A stretch of 64,000 bases of DNA from Gammaproteobacteria bacterium (GTDB lineage: Bacteria; Pseudomonadota; Gammaproteobacteria; S012-40), in assembly GCA_029881255.1 (NCBI GenBank), contig JAOUMY010000001.1, positions 310,001 to 374,000 of the forward strand, in the 5' to 3' direction. Below are positions 17,501-26,773 of this stretch, one piece after another; the stretch's first letter is position 1, and every line of letters starts with the position of its first letter. Both the position numbers and the translations under genes were made by a program. Under the pieces are notes generated by a model that was not told the DNA's origin, did no database searches, and saw nothing but the letters and a program-made list of their open reading frames with translations.

Positions 17501-18235
17501 ATGCGCTCCCGTGACATAGACAAAATCTACTCACAAGCCCTGGGCAAAATCGTCGATTTTCGCTTTGACGAGCAGGTAGCCAAGGTCTTTCCGGACATGA
17601 TAAATCGCTCTGTCCCGGGGTATGCCTCGATTATCCAGATGATCGGGACGTTAGCAGATCAATATGCCCAGTCCGACAGTAATTGTTATGACCTCGGTTG
17701 CTCGCTTGGGGCAGCCAGTCTATCCATCCGGCACCACTTGAAAGCGCCTAATTGCCGCATTATTTCCGTGGACAATTCGCAGCCCATGTTAGATAGATTT
17801 CAGTCATTGCTCGAGGAAGACTCGGCTGATACACCAGTTGAACTGATGTGTGCAGACGTACGTGATGTCGATATCCACAAGGCCTCTCTTGTGGTTCTAA
17901 ATTTCACCTTGCAGTTCGTGCCCCTGGCCGACCGCCAGCGCTTAATCAACAAAATCTTCGCTGGCATGCTTCCCGGGGGCATACTTGTGCTATCCGAGAA
18001 AATTAGCTTTGACGATCCCAATAAGCAGCAAATGTTGACCGATCTTCACCACGCCTTCAAACGCTCACAGGGATATAGCGATCTGGAAATCAGTCAGAAA
18101 CGCACAGCGTTGGAAAATGTGCTTATACCAGAAACCCTCGACGCGCATATCTCTCGACTTACTCAAGCCGGTTTTCAGCAATCACATATGTGGTTTCAGT
18201 GTTTTAATTTCATGTCACTGGTGGCGGTGCGGTGA
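17501..18235 (+). CDS. cmoA: Carboxy-S-adenosyl-L-methionine synthase CmoA
   Basis: A 244-residue SAM-binding enzyme that turns SAM and prephenate into carboxy-SAM, the donor for cmo5U34 tRNA modification. VAKVFPDMINRSVPGY near 22-37, YDLGCSLGAASLS near 62-74, VVLNFTLQFV near 130-139 and the C-terminal MWFQCFNFMSLVAV closely follow E. coli CmoA, as does the length. I take the ATG at 17501 rather than the longer frame from 17456, whose extra 15 residues do not fit the family. The stop overlaps the start of cmoB by 4 nt. Confidence 0.95.
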   Translation: MRSRDIDKIYSQALGKIVDFRFDEQVAKVFPDMINRSVPGYASIIQMIGTLADQYAQSDSNCYDLGCSLGAASLSIRHHLKAPNCRIISVDNSQPMLDRFQSLLEEDSADTPVELMCADVRDVDIHKASLVVLNFTLQFVPLADRQRLINKIFAGMLPGGILVLSEKISFDDPNKQQMLTDLHHAFKRSQGYSDLEISQKRTALENVLIPETLDAHISRLTQAGFQQSHMWFQCFNFMSLVAVR

Positions 18236-19206
18236 TCGACTTTGGCGCGTTCTATCAGGTACTGGCGCAGGACGCCAAACTCGCAAAGTTTAGCGATACC
18301 TTCCGCCTAAACATAGAACAGGTATGTCAGCGCAAAGACGGCAATCTACCTGGATGGTTGACGATTTTGGACGCACTTCCTCCACTCAGTCCACATCATA
18401 TCGAGTTGAATCAAGCTGTCATCGAAATAGGTTCAGAAAAGCAACTTAACCAGTACGACCAGCAGCGTTTGGAGAAACAACTGCGCGCACTTATGCCTTG
18501 GCGCAAGGGGCCATTTTCAATATTTGGCATCCACATTGATACCGAGTGGCGCTCCGACTGGAAATGGGATCGGGTTGCGCCACACCTGTCTTCACTTGAA
18601 GGCAGGCGTGTACTCGACGTTGGCGCCGGTAGCGGTTATCACTGCTGGCGTATGTATGGTGCGGGTGCTTCTCTGGTGGTAGGTATAGATCCGTGGTGGC
18701 TGTATATCATGCAATTCGAGGCCATCAAGCATTTCATTGGCGAGGTATCGGTATTCAACCTGCCTCTGGGCATACAGGATCTCCCGGTAAATATGCAGGC
18801 CTTCGATACCGTGTTTTCCATGGGCGTGCTGTATCACCGCAAGTCACCAATAGAACATCTGCAACAACTCGCCCAGTGCCTGCGCCCAGGTGGAGAACTC
18901 CTGCTGGAAACACTGGTTATTGAAGGCGGAGCCGGTGAAGTGCTCGTCCCCGACGACCGCTACGCCAAGATGAAAAACGTCTGGTTCATACCCAGCACAG
19001 TTGAACTCGAACGCTGGCTCAAGCGCTGTGGTTTTACTGATATCCGCCTGGTGGATCTCAATCAGACCACGCTTGAGGAACAACGACCAACTAACTGGAT
19101 GACAGGCGAATCCCTGCCAGACTTTCTAAACCAGACTGATCAAAATTTAACCATCGAAGGCTATCCGGCCCCAAAAAGAGCTGTTTTTCTCGCTACACGC
19201 CCCTAA
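18232..19206 (+). CDS. cmoB: tRNA U34 carboxymethyltransferase CmoB
   Basis: A 324-residue methyltransferase that uses carboxy-SAM made by CmoA to convert 5-hydroxyuridine at tRNA position 34 to 5-carboxymethoxyuridine. The family block PWRKGPFSIFGIHIDTEWRS lies near 84-103, the SAM motif VLDVGAGSGYHCWRMYGAGA near 125-144, and DTVFSMGVLYHRKSP near 188-202. Length matches E. coli CmoB (323). The start is a GTG overlapping the cmoA stop (GTGA), showing coupling. Confidence 0.95.
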   Translation: MIDFGAFYQVLAQDAKLAKFSDTFRLNIEQVCQRKDGNLPGWLTILDALPPLSPHHIELNQAVIEIGSEKQLNQYDQQRLEKQLRALMPWRKGPFSIFGIHIDTEWRSDWKWDRVAPHLSSLEGRRVLDVGAGSGYHCWRMYGAGASLVVGIDPWWLYIMQFEAIKHFIGEVSVFNLPLGIQDLPVNMQAFDTVFSMGVLYHRKSPIEHLQQLAQCLRPGGELLLETLVIEGGAGEVLVPDDRYAKMKNVWFIPSTVELERWLKRCGFTDIRLVDLNQTTLEEQRPTNWMTGESLPDFLNQTDQNLTIEGYPAPKRAVFLATRP

Positions 19207-19293
19207 AAACGGCAATTATTCACTTTTCTGAGGCTATTCGGCGCGGTGCTTGCTTTAAAAGCGCTTACCTCTTGAATCCTCAGGCTAAAACAG

Positions 19294-21429
19294 GTGAACA
19301 GCGTGAAGACAGCAGAAACGGTTCAGGACCACATCGAAGAAGGCCTGAAAGCACACCAGGCAGGCCAGCTGCAGGACGCAGAAAAACATTACCACAAGGC
19401 GCTGGAAAGCGACCCAAACAATGCCGACGCCTACCATTTACTGGGCATGCTGGCCTACGATATTCGTAACTACGATGTCGCCAGGGAACTTGTGCTCCAT
19501 GCCGTCGACCTCAACGATAGCGTTCCCCTGTTTTATAACAATCTTGGCAATATCTTCGCGCAGCTCAATGAGCTTGAAGCCGCCCACGACTGTTTTAACA
19601 AGGCCATAAGTCTTGATCCGGGCTACCCCGACGCTCACTACAATCTCGCAAATATACTGCTGCAGCTCGAAGAGGAAGAACAGGCGATCAGCGAATACAA
19701 ACGCGCTATAGAACTGGACAACAACTTTACCCAGGCGCACATCAATCTTGGTGGCGTCTACCTGGACCAGGGGAATTTGCATAACGCATTGGTGCTTTTC
19801 GGTAAGGCGGTGGAACTGGAACCTCAAAATCCGCGCGCACGCCGCGAACTTTCAAACACTCTCATCGCTCACGCACTACAGGATCAGGACAAAGGGGATA
19901 TTACGGCTGCGATCGAATGGCTCGATCGTGCATGTAAAGCAGACAGTCGTAATAGTGAGGCCTTCCAGCACCTGGCGCAATTACACTACCAAAACGGACA
20001 CATCAGCCGAGCAAAACAGGCTTATCTGGAAGGTCTGCAGGACAATCCACTCAATGCAGACATGTATTACAACCTGGGCGTCCTTGCAAGACAGGAGAAC
20101 AATCCAAGCGAAGCGGTAGGAAGGTTTCAGCAGGCCATCACCGTTGATAAGCAGCATTCTGGTGCACACTACAATCTGGCCAATACCTACAAGGAATTGG
20201 GGCAATGGGATGAGGCCTTAAAGCACTACGATTTAGCCATCGAGGCAGATAAAGATTACTGGCCATCCTATGTCAACAAGGCCATCGTCCAACAAGGATT
20301 AGGTGAATTCGAACAGTCTCTGGCGACTCTTCAAACCGCCGACGCATTACACCCTAATGATTTTCAGATACACAACAACATGGGCATGACCTTGCAAAGC
20401 CTGCGTCGTGCCGACGAGGCCATAGCACATTATGATCAAGCCATCGCACTAGAACCTGCAAACCCGGAACCCTACTGGAATAAGTCACTGGCCTTATTAC
20501 TCAAGGGAGACTATACGCAAGGCTGGCAGTTATACGAAAAGCGCTGGGAGCTAAAAAACCAAAAGCTCGGCACCAAACCCTCTTTTGCACAAGCACAATG
20601 GCGAGGTGAAAGTCTAAAGGGAAAAACCATTTTATTGACTTCGGAACAGGGCCTGGGTGACTCAATTCAATTTATTCGTTACGCCCAACCCCTGTCCGAA
20701 CTTGGCGCCAAAGTCATCGTGCAATGCCCTAATTCACTTATCTCACTTTTTAAGACTGTGCCTGGGATCACTACTGTCCATGGGCCCGACGATACGCTGC
20801 CGACATTTGATACCTACTCTCCGCTGATGTCCGTACCAAAAAATATTGGCACAACCTTAAAGACAATTCCTCAAAGCGTCCCCTATTGCGAAATCGATTC
20901 GGCAAAAATAGAGGACTGGAGTGATCGTCTGCGTACGGTCACAGGTTTTCGGGTTGGAATTGCCTGGGCGGGAAACCCAAGACGCCATGACGTGGATAAT
21001 AACCTCATTGACTCCCGTCGCAGTTGTTCACTAAAAGATTTCAAGACCCTCTCAACCGTCCCTGGTGTAACCTTAATCAGTCTACAGAAGGGCGAAGCCT
21101 CTATGCAGACCATTGTCGACAACGGCGGCGTGAATATTGTGGATGAAACAAACGCACTAAATGATTTCAGCGATACTGGCGCATTGATCGAAAATCTCGA
21201 CCTTGTAATCAGCGTGGACACATCCGTTGTTCACCTCGCCGGTGCTCTCAATAAACCGGTGTGGGTCTTGTCACGATTCGATGGTTGCTGGCGCTGGCTA
21301 TTGGAGCGCGACGATAGTCCGTGGTATCCGTCACTGCGTCTTTTTCGCCAAACCACACCTGGCGATTGGCAAAGCTTAATGACTGAAGTAGGTCACGCGC
21401 TGTCTCAATATATCAAGCAAACTCGCTAA
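19294..21429 (+). CDS. TPR protein with C-terminal glycosyltransferase-like domain
   Basis: A 711-residue protein. Residues about 10-420 are roughly a dozen tetratricopeptide repeats, recognisable by recurrent NPNNADAYHLLG-like and YNLANILL-like units. The C-terminal 250 residues start GWQLYEKRWE, then LLTSEQGLGDSIQFIRYA near 447-464 and VGIAWAGNPRRHDVDN near 550-565, typical of the TPR-glycosyltransferase (GT9/GT41-like) proteins of proteobacteria. No signal peptide is present. It probably transfers a sugar onto protein or glycan, though many relatives are uncharacterised. GTG at 19294 is chosen; GTG at 19303 is an equally possible start. It stands alone 87 nt after cmoB. Confidence 0.82.
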   Translation: MNSVKTAETVQDHIEEGLKAHQAGQLQDAEKHYHKALESDPNNADAYHLLGMLAYDIRNYDVARELVLHAVDLNDSVPLFYNNLGNIFAQLNELEAAHDCFNKAISLDPGYPDAHYNLANILLQLEEEEQAISEYKRAIELDNNFTQAHINLGGVYLDQGNLHNALVLFGKAVELEPQNPRARRELSNTLIAHALQDQDKGDITAAIEWLDRACKADSRNSEAFQHLAQLHYQNGHISRAKQAYLEGLQDNPLNADMYYNLGVLARQENNPSEAVGRFQQAITVDKQHSGAHYNLANTYKELGQWDEALKHYDLAIEADKDYWPSYVNKAIVQQGLGEFEQSLATLQTADALHPNDFQIHNNMGMTLQSLRRADEAIAHYDQAIALEPANPEPYWNKSLALLLKGDYTQGWQLYEKRWELKNQKLGTKPSFAQAQWRGESLKGKTILLTSEQGLGDSIQFIRYAQPLSELGAKVIVQCPNSLISLFKTVPGITTVHGPDDTLPTFDTYSPLMSVPKNIGTTLKTIPQSVPYCEIDSAKIEDWSDRLRTVTGFRVGIAWAGNPRRHDVDNNLIDSRRSCSLKDFKTLSTVPGVTLISLQKGEASMQTIVDNGGVNIVDETNALNDFSDTGALIENLDLVISVDTSVVHLAGALNKPVWVLSRFDGCWRWLLERDDSPWYPSLRLFRQTTPGDWQSLMTEVGHALSQYIKQTR

Positions 21430-21443
21430 CCATACTCAATCAC

Positions 21444-21743
21444 TTAATAACCGACGATATTGGCGTTCGCATCTACTTGCCTGACAATTTCAATCAATCT
21501 GTCATAGCTAACTCGGTCAATTCGAAATTCAACATTCAAAAGACTGGGCTTGGTACGCATAAAAAAGACATCGACAACCGCAGCATCATTCATTAAACGC
21601 GTGATAATTTGATCACGCTGTTGCGCGTCGACCTGCTCTTTTAACCAAATAATAGCTGTTCCATACCGTATACGAACGGCTTCGCGCGCCACGTCCAGGG
21701 CGCGTCCTTCAAACTGGATTTCATTAAATGTTATGGCTTGCAT
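21444..21743 (-). CDS. Small conserved-type protein, ferredoxin-like fold possible
   Basis: A 99-residue protein with no signal peptide or cysteines. The C-terminal half (VVDVFFMRTKPSLLNVEFR, then a helix and NANIVGY) has the beta-alpha-beta pattern of HMA-like ferredoxin folds but lacks the CxxC metal site. A good GAGGGAG ribosome site lies before the ATG. Function unknown. It is the most downstream of a run of small minus-strand genes (21444-23057). Confidence 0.6.
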   Translation of the reverse strand: MQAITFNEIQFEGRALDVAREAVRIRYGTAIIWLKEQVDAQQRDQIITRLMNDAAVVDVFFMRTKPSLLNVEFRIDRVSYDRLIEIVRQVDANANIVGY

Positions 21744-21850
21744 AAAGACTCCCTCTCATTTTTTCGACGCGGTTTCTGCGCTCTCTGTTATAGCCAGAAT
21801 ACGCTTTGGGCCGAAATTGAGAAGTGAGTCAGTTCACAGGAGGTTCTGAT

Positions 21851-22105
21851 TCAGTCATCAGTAGATGAAAGCCAGGCAACAAGATAAAACAAGCGCAAGC
21901 CCTCAGAAGATCGAGCAGGTCCAACGACTTTCGCCGCGTACCAGTGCTTGGTCGGGTCTGCATTGTTTAAGGCTTCGTGTTCGGATTCCTGTATTTGGAC
22001 ACAGTTTTCCGGGTAGCGATCACGTTTACGCTTGGGCGCGTAAATGATAGCGAAAACTTCATTCACCACCCCCGTCTCTACATCACGACAATACCCGTTT
22101 ACCAT
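21851..22105 (-). CDS. Small hypothetical protein
   Basis: An 84-residue frame starting MVNGYCRDVETGVVNEVFAI, with a GAGGA ribosome site 6 nt ahead of the ATG. It has several basic residues (APKRKRDRYPENC) and a hydrophobic C-terminal segment (LFYLVAWLSS). I do not recognise a family. Support is the ribosome site, strand agreement with neighbours and even codon use. Confidence 0.5.
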   Translation of the reverse strand: MVNGYCRDVETGVVNEVFAIIYAPKRKRDRYPENCVQIQESEHEALNNADPTKHWYAAKVVGPARSSEGLRLFYLVAWLSSTDD

Positions 22106-22173
22106 GGCTGTCCTCGTTTACGATTACCTATAACTGCTCAGCACAGTAATCATAACGTAAATACAACACAATG

Positions 22174-22195
22174 AAAAAAGGCGGCCAAAGCCGCC
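22174..22195 (-). terminator. Rho-independent terminator
   Basis: On the minus strand a 6-bp G+C stem (GGCGGC/GCCGCC, 4-nt loop) is followed by six T residues. It lies 34 nt beyond the stop of the small secreted protein gene at 22229, which it should terminate. Confidence 0.85.
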
Positions 22196-22228
22196 TCTCT
22201 TAGAGCATCATTCGGTTAGCTGGTGAAA

Positions 22229-22477
22229 CTAGTCCAACTTAGCGGTACCGTCACCTGTCTCACTTTGCTCGGCCGGTGCAGCATTTTCACCTGACTCCTG
22301 AGCAATCAGTTGAACACATTCCTCAACATATGCGCGAATTTCTGATGCGTCGACCAGTCCGACATCTCGCGCTTCTTCAGCGCAATACGCTGCTGGTGAT
22401 TCCCCTTCACCTATCGCGAAAGCCATGGACGGCATAAAGAAACCGACCAATATAACCATCAATAAACGTTTGCTCAT
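22229..22477 (-). CDS. Small exported protein
   Basis: An 82-residue protein with a clear signal peptide: MSKR, a hydrophobic core and cleavage probably after AFA at residue 21. The mature part is acidic, with two cysteines (AAYCAEEARDVG and AYVEECVQL) that could form a disulfide in the periplasm, and ends in a disordered Glu/Ala/Gly-rich tail. Short alpha-helical proteins of this kind are common in gammaproteobacteria without known function. A strong terminator follows at 22174-22195, so it is probably monocistronic. Confidence 0.7.
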   Translation of the reverse strand: MSKRLLMVILVGFFMPSMAFAIGEGESPAAYCAEEARDVGLVDASEIRAYVEECVQLIAQESGENAAPAEQSETGDGTAKLD

Positions 22478-22844
22478 CCCGTCGTCTCCTAACTATGCTA
22501 TATGGATTGCAGCACCGCGGCACATAAGTCCGCTTATTATGTATAGCGCCCGCATCCCTCGCAGGTACAACGAATTAATCTGATGATAACCATTGAAAAT
22601 ATTACTCAAATTTACCCAAAAAGCGGCAAGGAATAATTCGGTCGCCAATCACATTGGCGCGTTCGCAAACGGAAAAAACGGCGGGATGTGACTTGAGAAA
22701 CCTGAAGCGTTGGAAACTGTTGTGTTACTTCAGCGACTGGCCAGACAACTTGCAGAGAAATGCGAAGGTTTAACATAGATAAGATGCAACGGGAGGCGGC
22801 AGAGAGGACACTCAACCACCTCACGCGTTACGACTTGTCATCGA
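22478..22844. other. Gene-free stretch
   Basis: About 370 nt between two small minus-strand genes. Frames of up to 99 residues overlap here but lack ribosome sites and family features. A plus-strand stretch at about 22691-22780 reads codon-like (LEKPEALETVV...) but has a stop directly before it and no good start. No RNA gene or repeat was recognised; it presumably holds the promoter for 22477. Confidence 0.4.
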
Positions 22845-23057
22845 CTAAATACCGGCTAAATAGGAATCGAAATCGTCTCGAAGCAAGTCTTCTAAAGCCT
22901 TGCGTTCACGATACTCTTCCAGCCGGCGACGAGCCGCCGGGTTCATTGAGCCCGATCTCACTATTTGAGGCGTACTGTCCTCTTCAACCTCTGAGTCCGA
23001 AGTCTCACCATCTGAATCCAACTCCAGATCGTCGTCGATTTGCTCTTTTTCGCGCAT
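22845..23057 (-). CDS. PA3496-family small protein
   Basis: A 70-residue acidic protein. The first half is Asp/Glu/Ser-rich and probably disordered, and the C-terminal ARRRLEEYRERKALEDLLRDDFDSYL is the helical block of the PA3496 family of small gammaproteobacterial proteins. The ATG at 23057 is preferred over an upstream frame start at 23084 because a strong AGGGGGAG ribosome site lies directly before it. Function is not established. Confidence 0.75.
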   Translation of the reverse strand: MREKEQIDDDLELDSDGETSDSEVEEDSTPQIVRSGSMNPAARRRLEEYRERKALEDLLRDDFDSYLAGI

Positions 23058-23490
23058 AACTCCCCCTTTAATCCAGACAGCCACACGTAAGGGCTATATA
23101 CAATGGCGGGCAACCTGCGTAAAAACAAAAAAATTGATCGTTACGATAAATATAATATTTGTTAATTAACAACAGGATACGCCATCTGAGCTTAATAAAG
23201 TCTAAAATACGGTCAATAATTGACCGAAAATCAGCCCCTGTTTCATATCTTTTCCCTTGGATTCACGTCTTTATGTCACCAAGAACCACAGGGCAAACAA
23301 AATAGCACTATATGTGATCTTATTAGACTGCACTCTCCGCCCTGAGCGAAACTTTTTTTTACCTTGTTGTAGGTGCTTCTTCCTTATAGCGCTAACAGAA
23401 GTTTACAAACCTATGCCGCTAGGCACCTATAATTCACGCCTCGCCTAAACGATAACCTACAGGTACGCATGATGGTTACAGGCTTATGAT
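23058..23490. promoter_or_regulatory. Divergent intergenic region with palindromes
   Basis: This 430-nt A+T-rich spacer separates the minus-strand PA3496-type gene from the plus-strand YcgR-like gene. It contains a perfect 14-bp palindrome (TTGTTAATTAACAA, 23159-23172) and a 17-bp one (CGGTCAAT-A-ATTGACCG, 23210-23226). Both could be operators for a dimeric regulator. No RNA gene was recognised. Confidence 0.4.
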
Positions 23491-24195
23491 ATGAGTGACT
23501 ACCAAATACTTACATTTCCCAGAGAAATTATGCAACGCATGAGCGAACTCGCAATGCGCAAAGCCGAGCTATCGATTTCCGTTAATAAGTTTTCGGATTC
23601 CGGTGATGCTCGAGCACGTGTGGTTGGCTACGATGAAGGTAAGCGCGTGCTTGGTCTTTCATTTTTCCGTAATACCAATGGCAAGACCATCAAGTTGTCT
23701 TCAAACAAGCTATTTATCAGCGCACATGACAACGGCATACACTATCGTTTCGTATCGCGCGTTGTCCCCACTGAGGTGCTGAATGCCGCTTACGGCATAT
23801 CTTTCCCAGAACAGCTGGAATATTTGCAGCGGCGCAATTTTTATCGCGTGAATGTATCGAAAGAAAGCGCATCGGCGCGACTTTTCATACCTAGCTTTAA
23901 GGCGATCAACGCAGATCTGTTAGATATCTCTGCCAAGGGCTTACGCGTCTTAACCAACGGCGCACCCGAACTGGATCTGGAGCGAGGTTTCAGTATCCCG
24001 AGGATAGAACTAACCTTACACGATTTAGGCGAGGCCCAGTTCTCCACACTAGTGCGATATTTCAAAAGAGCCGGCGAAGGCCAATACATTATCGGCATGG
24101 AGATCGAGGATATTGCAAACGCCTACAGCGTGATGATTGAGCGCTTTATTGCACAGCGAGATAGAGAGCTACGTCAGAAAGCTGTTGGACTGTAA
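23491..24195 (+). CDS. YcgR-like PilZ-domain c-di-GMP receptor
   Basis: A 234-residue protein with the two-domain layout of flagellar brake YcgR. An N-terminal YcgR_N-like beta domain covers about 10-108. The PilZ domain follows, with the c-di-GMP-binding arginines in QRRNFYR (R115, R119) and the second motif DISAKG at 145-150. Both binding motifs are intact, so it should bind c-di-GMP in the cytoplasm and pass the signal to motility or surface structures. No flagellar gene is in the window. The ribosome site is weak. Its end is 9 nt from the convergent barrel gene. Confidence 0.85.
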   Translation: MSDYQILTFPREIMQRMSELAMRKAELSISVNKFSDSGDARARVVGYDEGKRVLGLSFFRNTNGKTIKLSSNKLFISAHDNGIHYRFVSRVVPTEVLNAAYGISFPEQLEYLQRRNFYRVNVSKESASARLFIPSFKAINADLLDISAKGLRVLTNGAPELDLERGFSIPRIELTLHDLGEAQFSTLVRYFKRAGEGQYIIGMEIEDIANAYSVMIERFIAQRDRELRQKAVGL

Positions 24196-24204
24196 GACCG
24201 AGGG

Positions 24205-24732
24205 CTAGTTACTTTCCGACTCTTCCGTAACGACTTTAAAACCGGGGAAATGAAAAACCAGTTTCACACCGGTTTGATAAAATCTATTTCCATTTTCGAA
24301 CTGTCGGTGTACGCGAAAAAATATTTCCAGATCGCGAACAATACGTTCTCCGCGTTGACTCAGCTTCGGAATAAAGACAGCGGGAATAAAACGACTGTTA
24401 AATTCCAAACCGACAGTATGCCCGAGTCCGTGGGTGTATCCGTATTCCGCGTTGACGATGCCGGCCACGGTAAAAATATTGGCAAACAAGGCGTGGCGTG
24501 AACCATCGGTATCAACGTCGAGCCGCGGCCACATACCCAAAAAGCCACCGAGCATCAGATTCTCGTTATAAAACTCCATAGAACCACTGTAGCGCCAACG
24601 GTCTTCAAGCTGAGATACACCTGCACCAATCGATATTTGCGGCTCATAAGCAAACGAGGCGCCGACGTAGGCCCAAGCAACAAGAAAGCAAGAGAAAGCG
24701 CGTTTTAGCCGTCCAGGTATCCTATTTTTCAA
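24205..24732 (-). CDS. Small outer-membrane beta-barrel-like protein
   Basis: A 175-residue exported protein with an N-terminal basic stretch and hydrophobic core ending GASFA near residue 28. The mature part alternates polar and aromatic residues ([44 protein letters not shown]) like short outer-membrane barrels. The TTG start overlaps the sucD stop by 11 nt, so it may be read from the suc message. Family and function not recognised. Confidence 0.6.
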   Translation of the reverse strand: MKNRIPGRLKRAFSCFLVAWAYVGASFAYEPQISIGAGVSQLEDRWRYSGSMEFYNENLMLGGFLGMWPRLDVDTDGSRHALFANIFTVAGIVNAEYGYTHGLGHTVGLEFNSRFIPAVFIPKLSQRGERIVRDLEIFFRVHRQFENGNRFYQTGVKLVFHFPGFKVVTEESESN

Positions 24733-25594
24733 TCAATGCCTGCAAGGTCGATCCGAGTTCTGCTGGCGATTTAGCTGTGGCCACGCCAGCCTTTTCCAGG
24801 GCTGCAAATTTTTCCGCTGCTGTGCCCTTCCCTCCGGCAATAATAGCACCCGCATGCCCCATACGCTTGCCCTTAGGCGCGGTAACGCCTGCGATATAGG
24901 CAGCGACTGGTTTGCTCACATTAGATTTGATGAACTCTGCAGCTTCCTCTTCGGCGGTACCGCCGATTTCACCAACCATCAATATCGCTTCGGTCTGCGG
25001 ATCTTTTTCAAACAATGCCAGCGCATCGATAAACGTTGTACCAGGAATCGGATCACCGCCTATACCGATACAGGTGCTTTGGCCATATTTCAGATCAGTA
25101 GTCTGTTTTACCGCTTCGTATGTCAGGGTACCGGAACGGGAGACTACGCCAACCTTTCCGGGTAAATGAATATGCCCCGGCATAATGCCGATCTTGCACT
25201 CGCCTGGTGTGATGATTCCTGGACAATTCGGCCCTATCAATCGTGCACCGGCTTCATGTACCACCATATTGGCCTCAAGCATATCCAAGGTAGGTATGCC
25301 TTCGGTTATACACACAATCAACTCGATACCCGCATCGACGGCCTCAAGTATCGCGTCTTTACAGAAAGGCGCAGGCACGTAAATGACGGTCGCGTTGGCG
25401 TCGGTTTCACGCTTGGCATCTTTGACGGTATCGAATACCGGCAAGCCCAGGTGTCGTTGACCACCTTTTCCGGGTGTAACGCCACCAACCATTTTTGTAC
25501 CGTAAGCAATCGCCTGTTCCGAATGGAAAGTGCCTTGCTTACCAGTGAAACCCTGGCAAATCACCTTGGTGTTTTTATTTACCAATACACTCAT
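24722..25594 (-). CDS. sucD: Succinate-CoA ligase, alpha subunit
   Basis: A 290-residue subunit of succinyl-CoA synthetase, which conserves the thioester energy of succinyl-CoA as a nucleoside triphosphate. The CoA-binding N-terminal domain starts [17 protein letters not shown], and the phosphohistidine lies in [17 protein letters not shown] near 247. Length and sequence are standard. Its ATG overlaps the sucC stop by 4 nt; last core gene of the suc operon. Confidence 0.97.
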   Translation of the reverse strand: MSVLVNKNTKVICQGFTGKQGTFHSEQAIAYGTKMVGGVTPGKGGQRHLGLPVFDTVKDAKRETDANATVIYVPAPFCKDAILEAVDAGIELIVCITEGIPTLDMLEANMVVHEAGARLIGPNCPGIITPGECKIGIMPGHIHLPGKVGVVSRSGTLTYEAVKQTTDLKYGQSTCIGIGGDPIPGTTFIDALALFEKDPQTEAILMVGEIGGTAEEEAAEFIKSNVSKPVAAYIAGVTAPKGKRMGHAGAIIAGGKGTAAEKFAALEKAGVATAKSPAELGSTLQALIEK

Positions 25595-26760
25595 TTGCCA
25601 CCTCCAATCGACTCGACAACCGCCTTCGCAGCATTATTCAAACCTTCCGCTGCGATCAGACTCAGCCCGCTGGCAGCAAGTAACTCGCGTCCTTTGTCTG
25701 CATTATTTCCTTCCAGACGCACCACCACCGGTACATTGACCTTAACTTCCTTAACCGCGCCGATTATGCCTTCAGCAATCATGTCGCAGCGGACAATACC
25801 ACCAAATATATTTACCAGCACCGCTTTGACATTGCTGTCCGAGAGTATCAGTTTGAAGGCTGCCGCCACGCGCTCACGCGTTGCCGTGCCACCAACGTCG
25901 AGAAAATTTGCCGGACTTCCACCATGTAGCTTGATGATATCCATAGTCGCCATCGCCAGCCCTGCGCCGTTGACCATACAACCGATTTGCCCATCCAGGG
26001 CGACGTAATTCAAATCCCATTCTTTTGCCTCGACCTCGCGCGTGTCCTCCTGGCTGGTGTCACGTAAATCGCCAAGGTCTTTGTGCCGGAATAGTGCGCT
26101 CTCATCAATATTGATTTTGCCGTCCAGGCATAAAAGATCACCGCTCTTGGTTACCACCAGCGGATTCACTTCGATCAGACTCAGGTCTTTTTCGACGAAG
26201 AGTTTGGACAGACCTATGAGGATTTTTGAAAACTGCTTGATCTGTTCTGGCGTGAGACCTAATCCGAAACCCAGATCGCGGCACTGATATGGCTGCATAC
26301 CCGTTAGTGGGTGTACAACAGATTTGAGAATTTTTTCCGGTGTCTCAGCGGCGACTTTTTCAATTTCGGTTCCACCTTCGGTCGAAGCCATGAATACAAC
26401 GCGACGAACGCCGCGATCGACAACCGCGCCGACATAGAGCTCGCGATCAATATCACACGGCGATTCAATCAACACCTGATTCACCGGCTGGCCTTTGGCG
26501 TCGGTTTGAAATGTCACGAGATGAGTGCCAAGCAGACTCTTGGCAAAATCAATGGCCTGTTGCTTGTCGTCGAACAGTTTCACGCCGCCAGCTTTTCCAC
26601 GGCCTCCCGCGTGTACCTGGGCTTTGACAACCCAGCGATTTCCGCCGAGCTCTTCGATCGCCTTCTTCACTTCCTGTTCGTTCGACGCAACACGATGTTC
26701 CGGTACTGCGATTCCGTATGCCTTGAACAGTGCCTTGGCCTGATACTCGTGTAGATTCAT
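25591..26760 (-). CDS. sucC: Succinate-CoA ligase, beta subunit
   Basis: A 389-residue ATP-grasp subunit that partners SucD. It starts [17 protein letters not shown], has [19 protein letters not shown] near 43-61 and the substrate loop [17 protein letters not shown] near 318-334. A longer frame reaches 26868 but the 36 extra residues run into lpd and are not part of the family; the ATG at 26760 gives the normal length. Lies 13 nt after lpd. Confidence 0.97.
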   Translation of the reverse strand: MNLHEYQAKALFKAYGIAVPEHRVASNEQEVKKAIEELGGNRWVVKAQVHAGGRGKAGGVKLFDDKQQAIDFAKSLLGTHLVTFQTDAKGQPVNQVLIESPCDIDRELYVGAVVDRGVRRVVFMASTEGGTEIEKVAAETPEKILKSVVHPLTGMQPYQCRDLGFGLGLTPEQIKQFSKILIGLSKLFVEKDLSLIEVNPLVVTKSGDLLCLDGKINIDESALFRHKDLGDLRDTSQEDTREVEAKEWDLNYVALDGQIGCMVNGAGLAMATMDIIKLHGGSPANFLDVGGTATRERVAAAFKLILSDSNVKAVLVNIFGGIVRCDMIAEGIIGAVKEVKVNVPVVVRLEGNNADKGRELLAASGLSLIAAEGLNNAAKAVVESIGGGK

Positions 26761-26773
26761 AATGTCTCCGTTA

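Noticed and set aside
25166-26008. 280-residue plus-strand frame across sucC/sucD
   Set aside because: It lies opposite two highly conserved TCA genes and has shadow-like composition rich in Ser, Thr, Pro and Arg.
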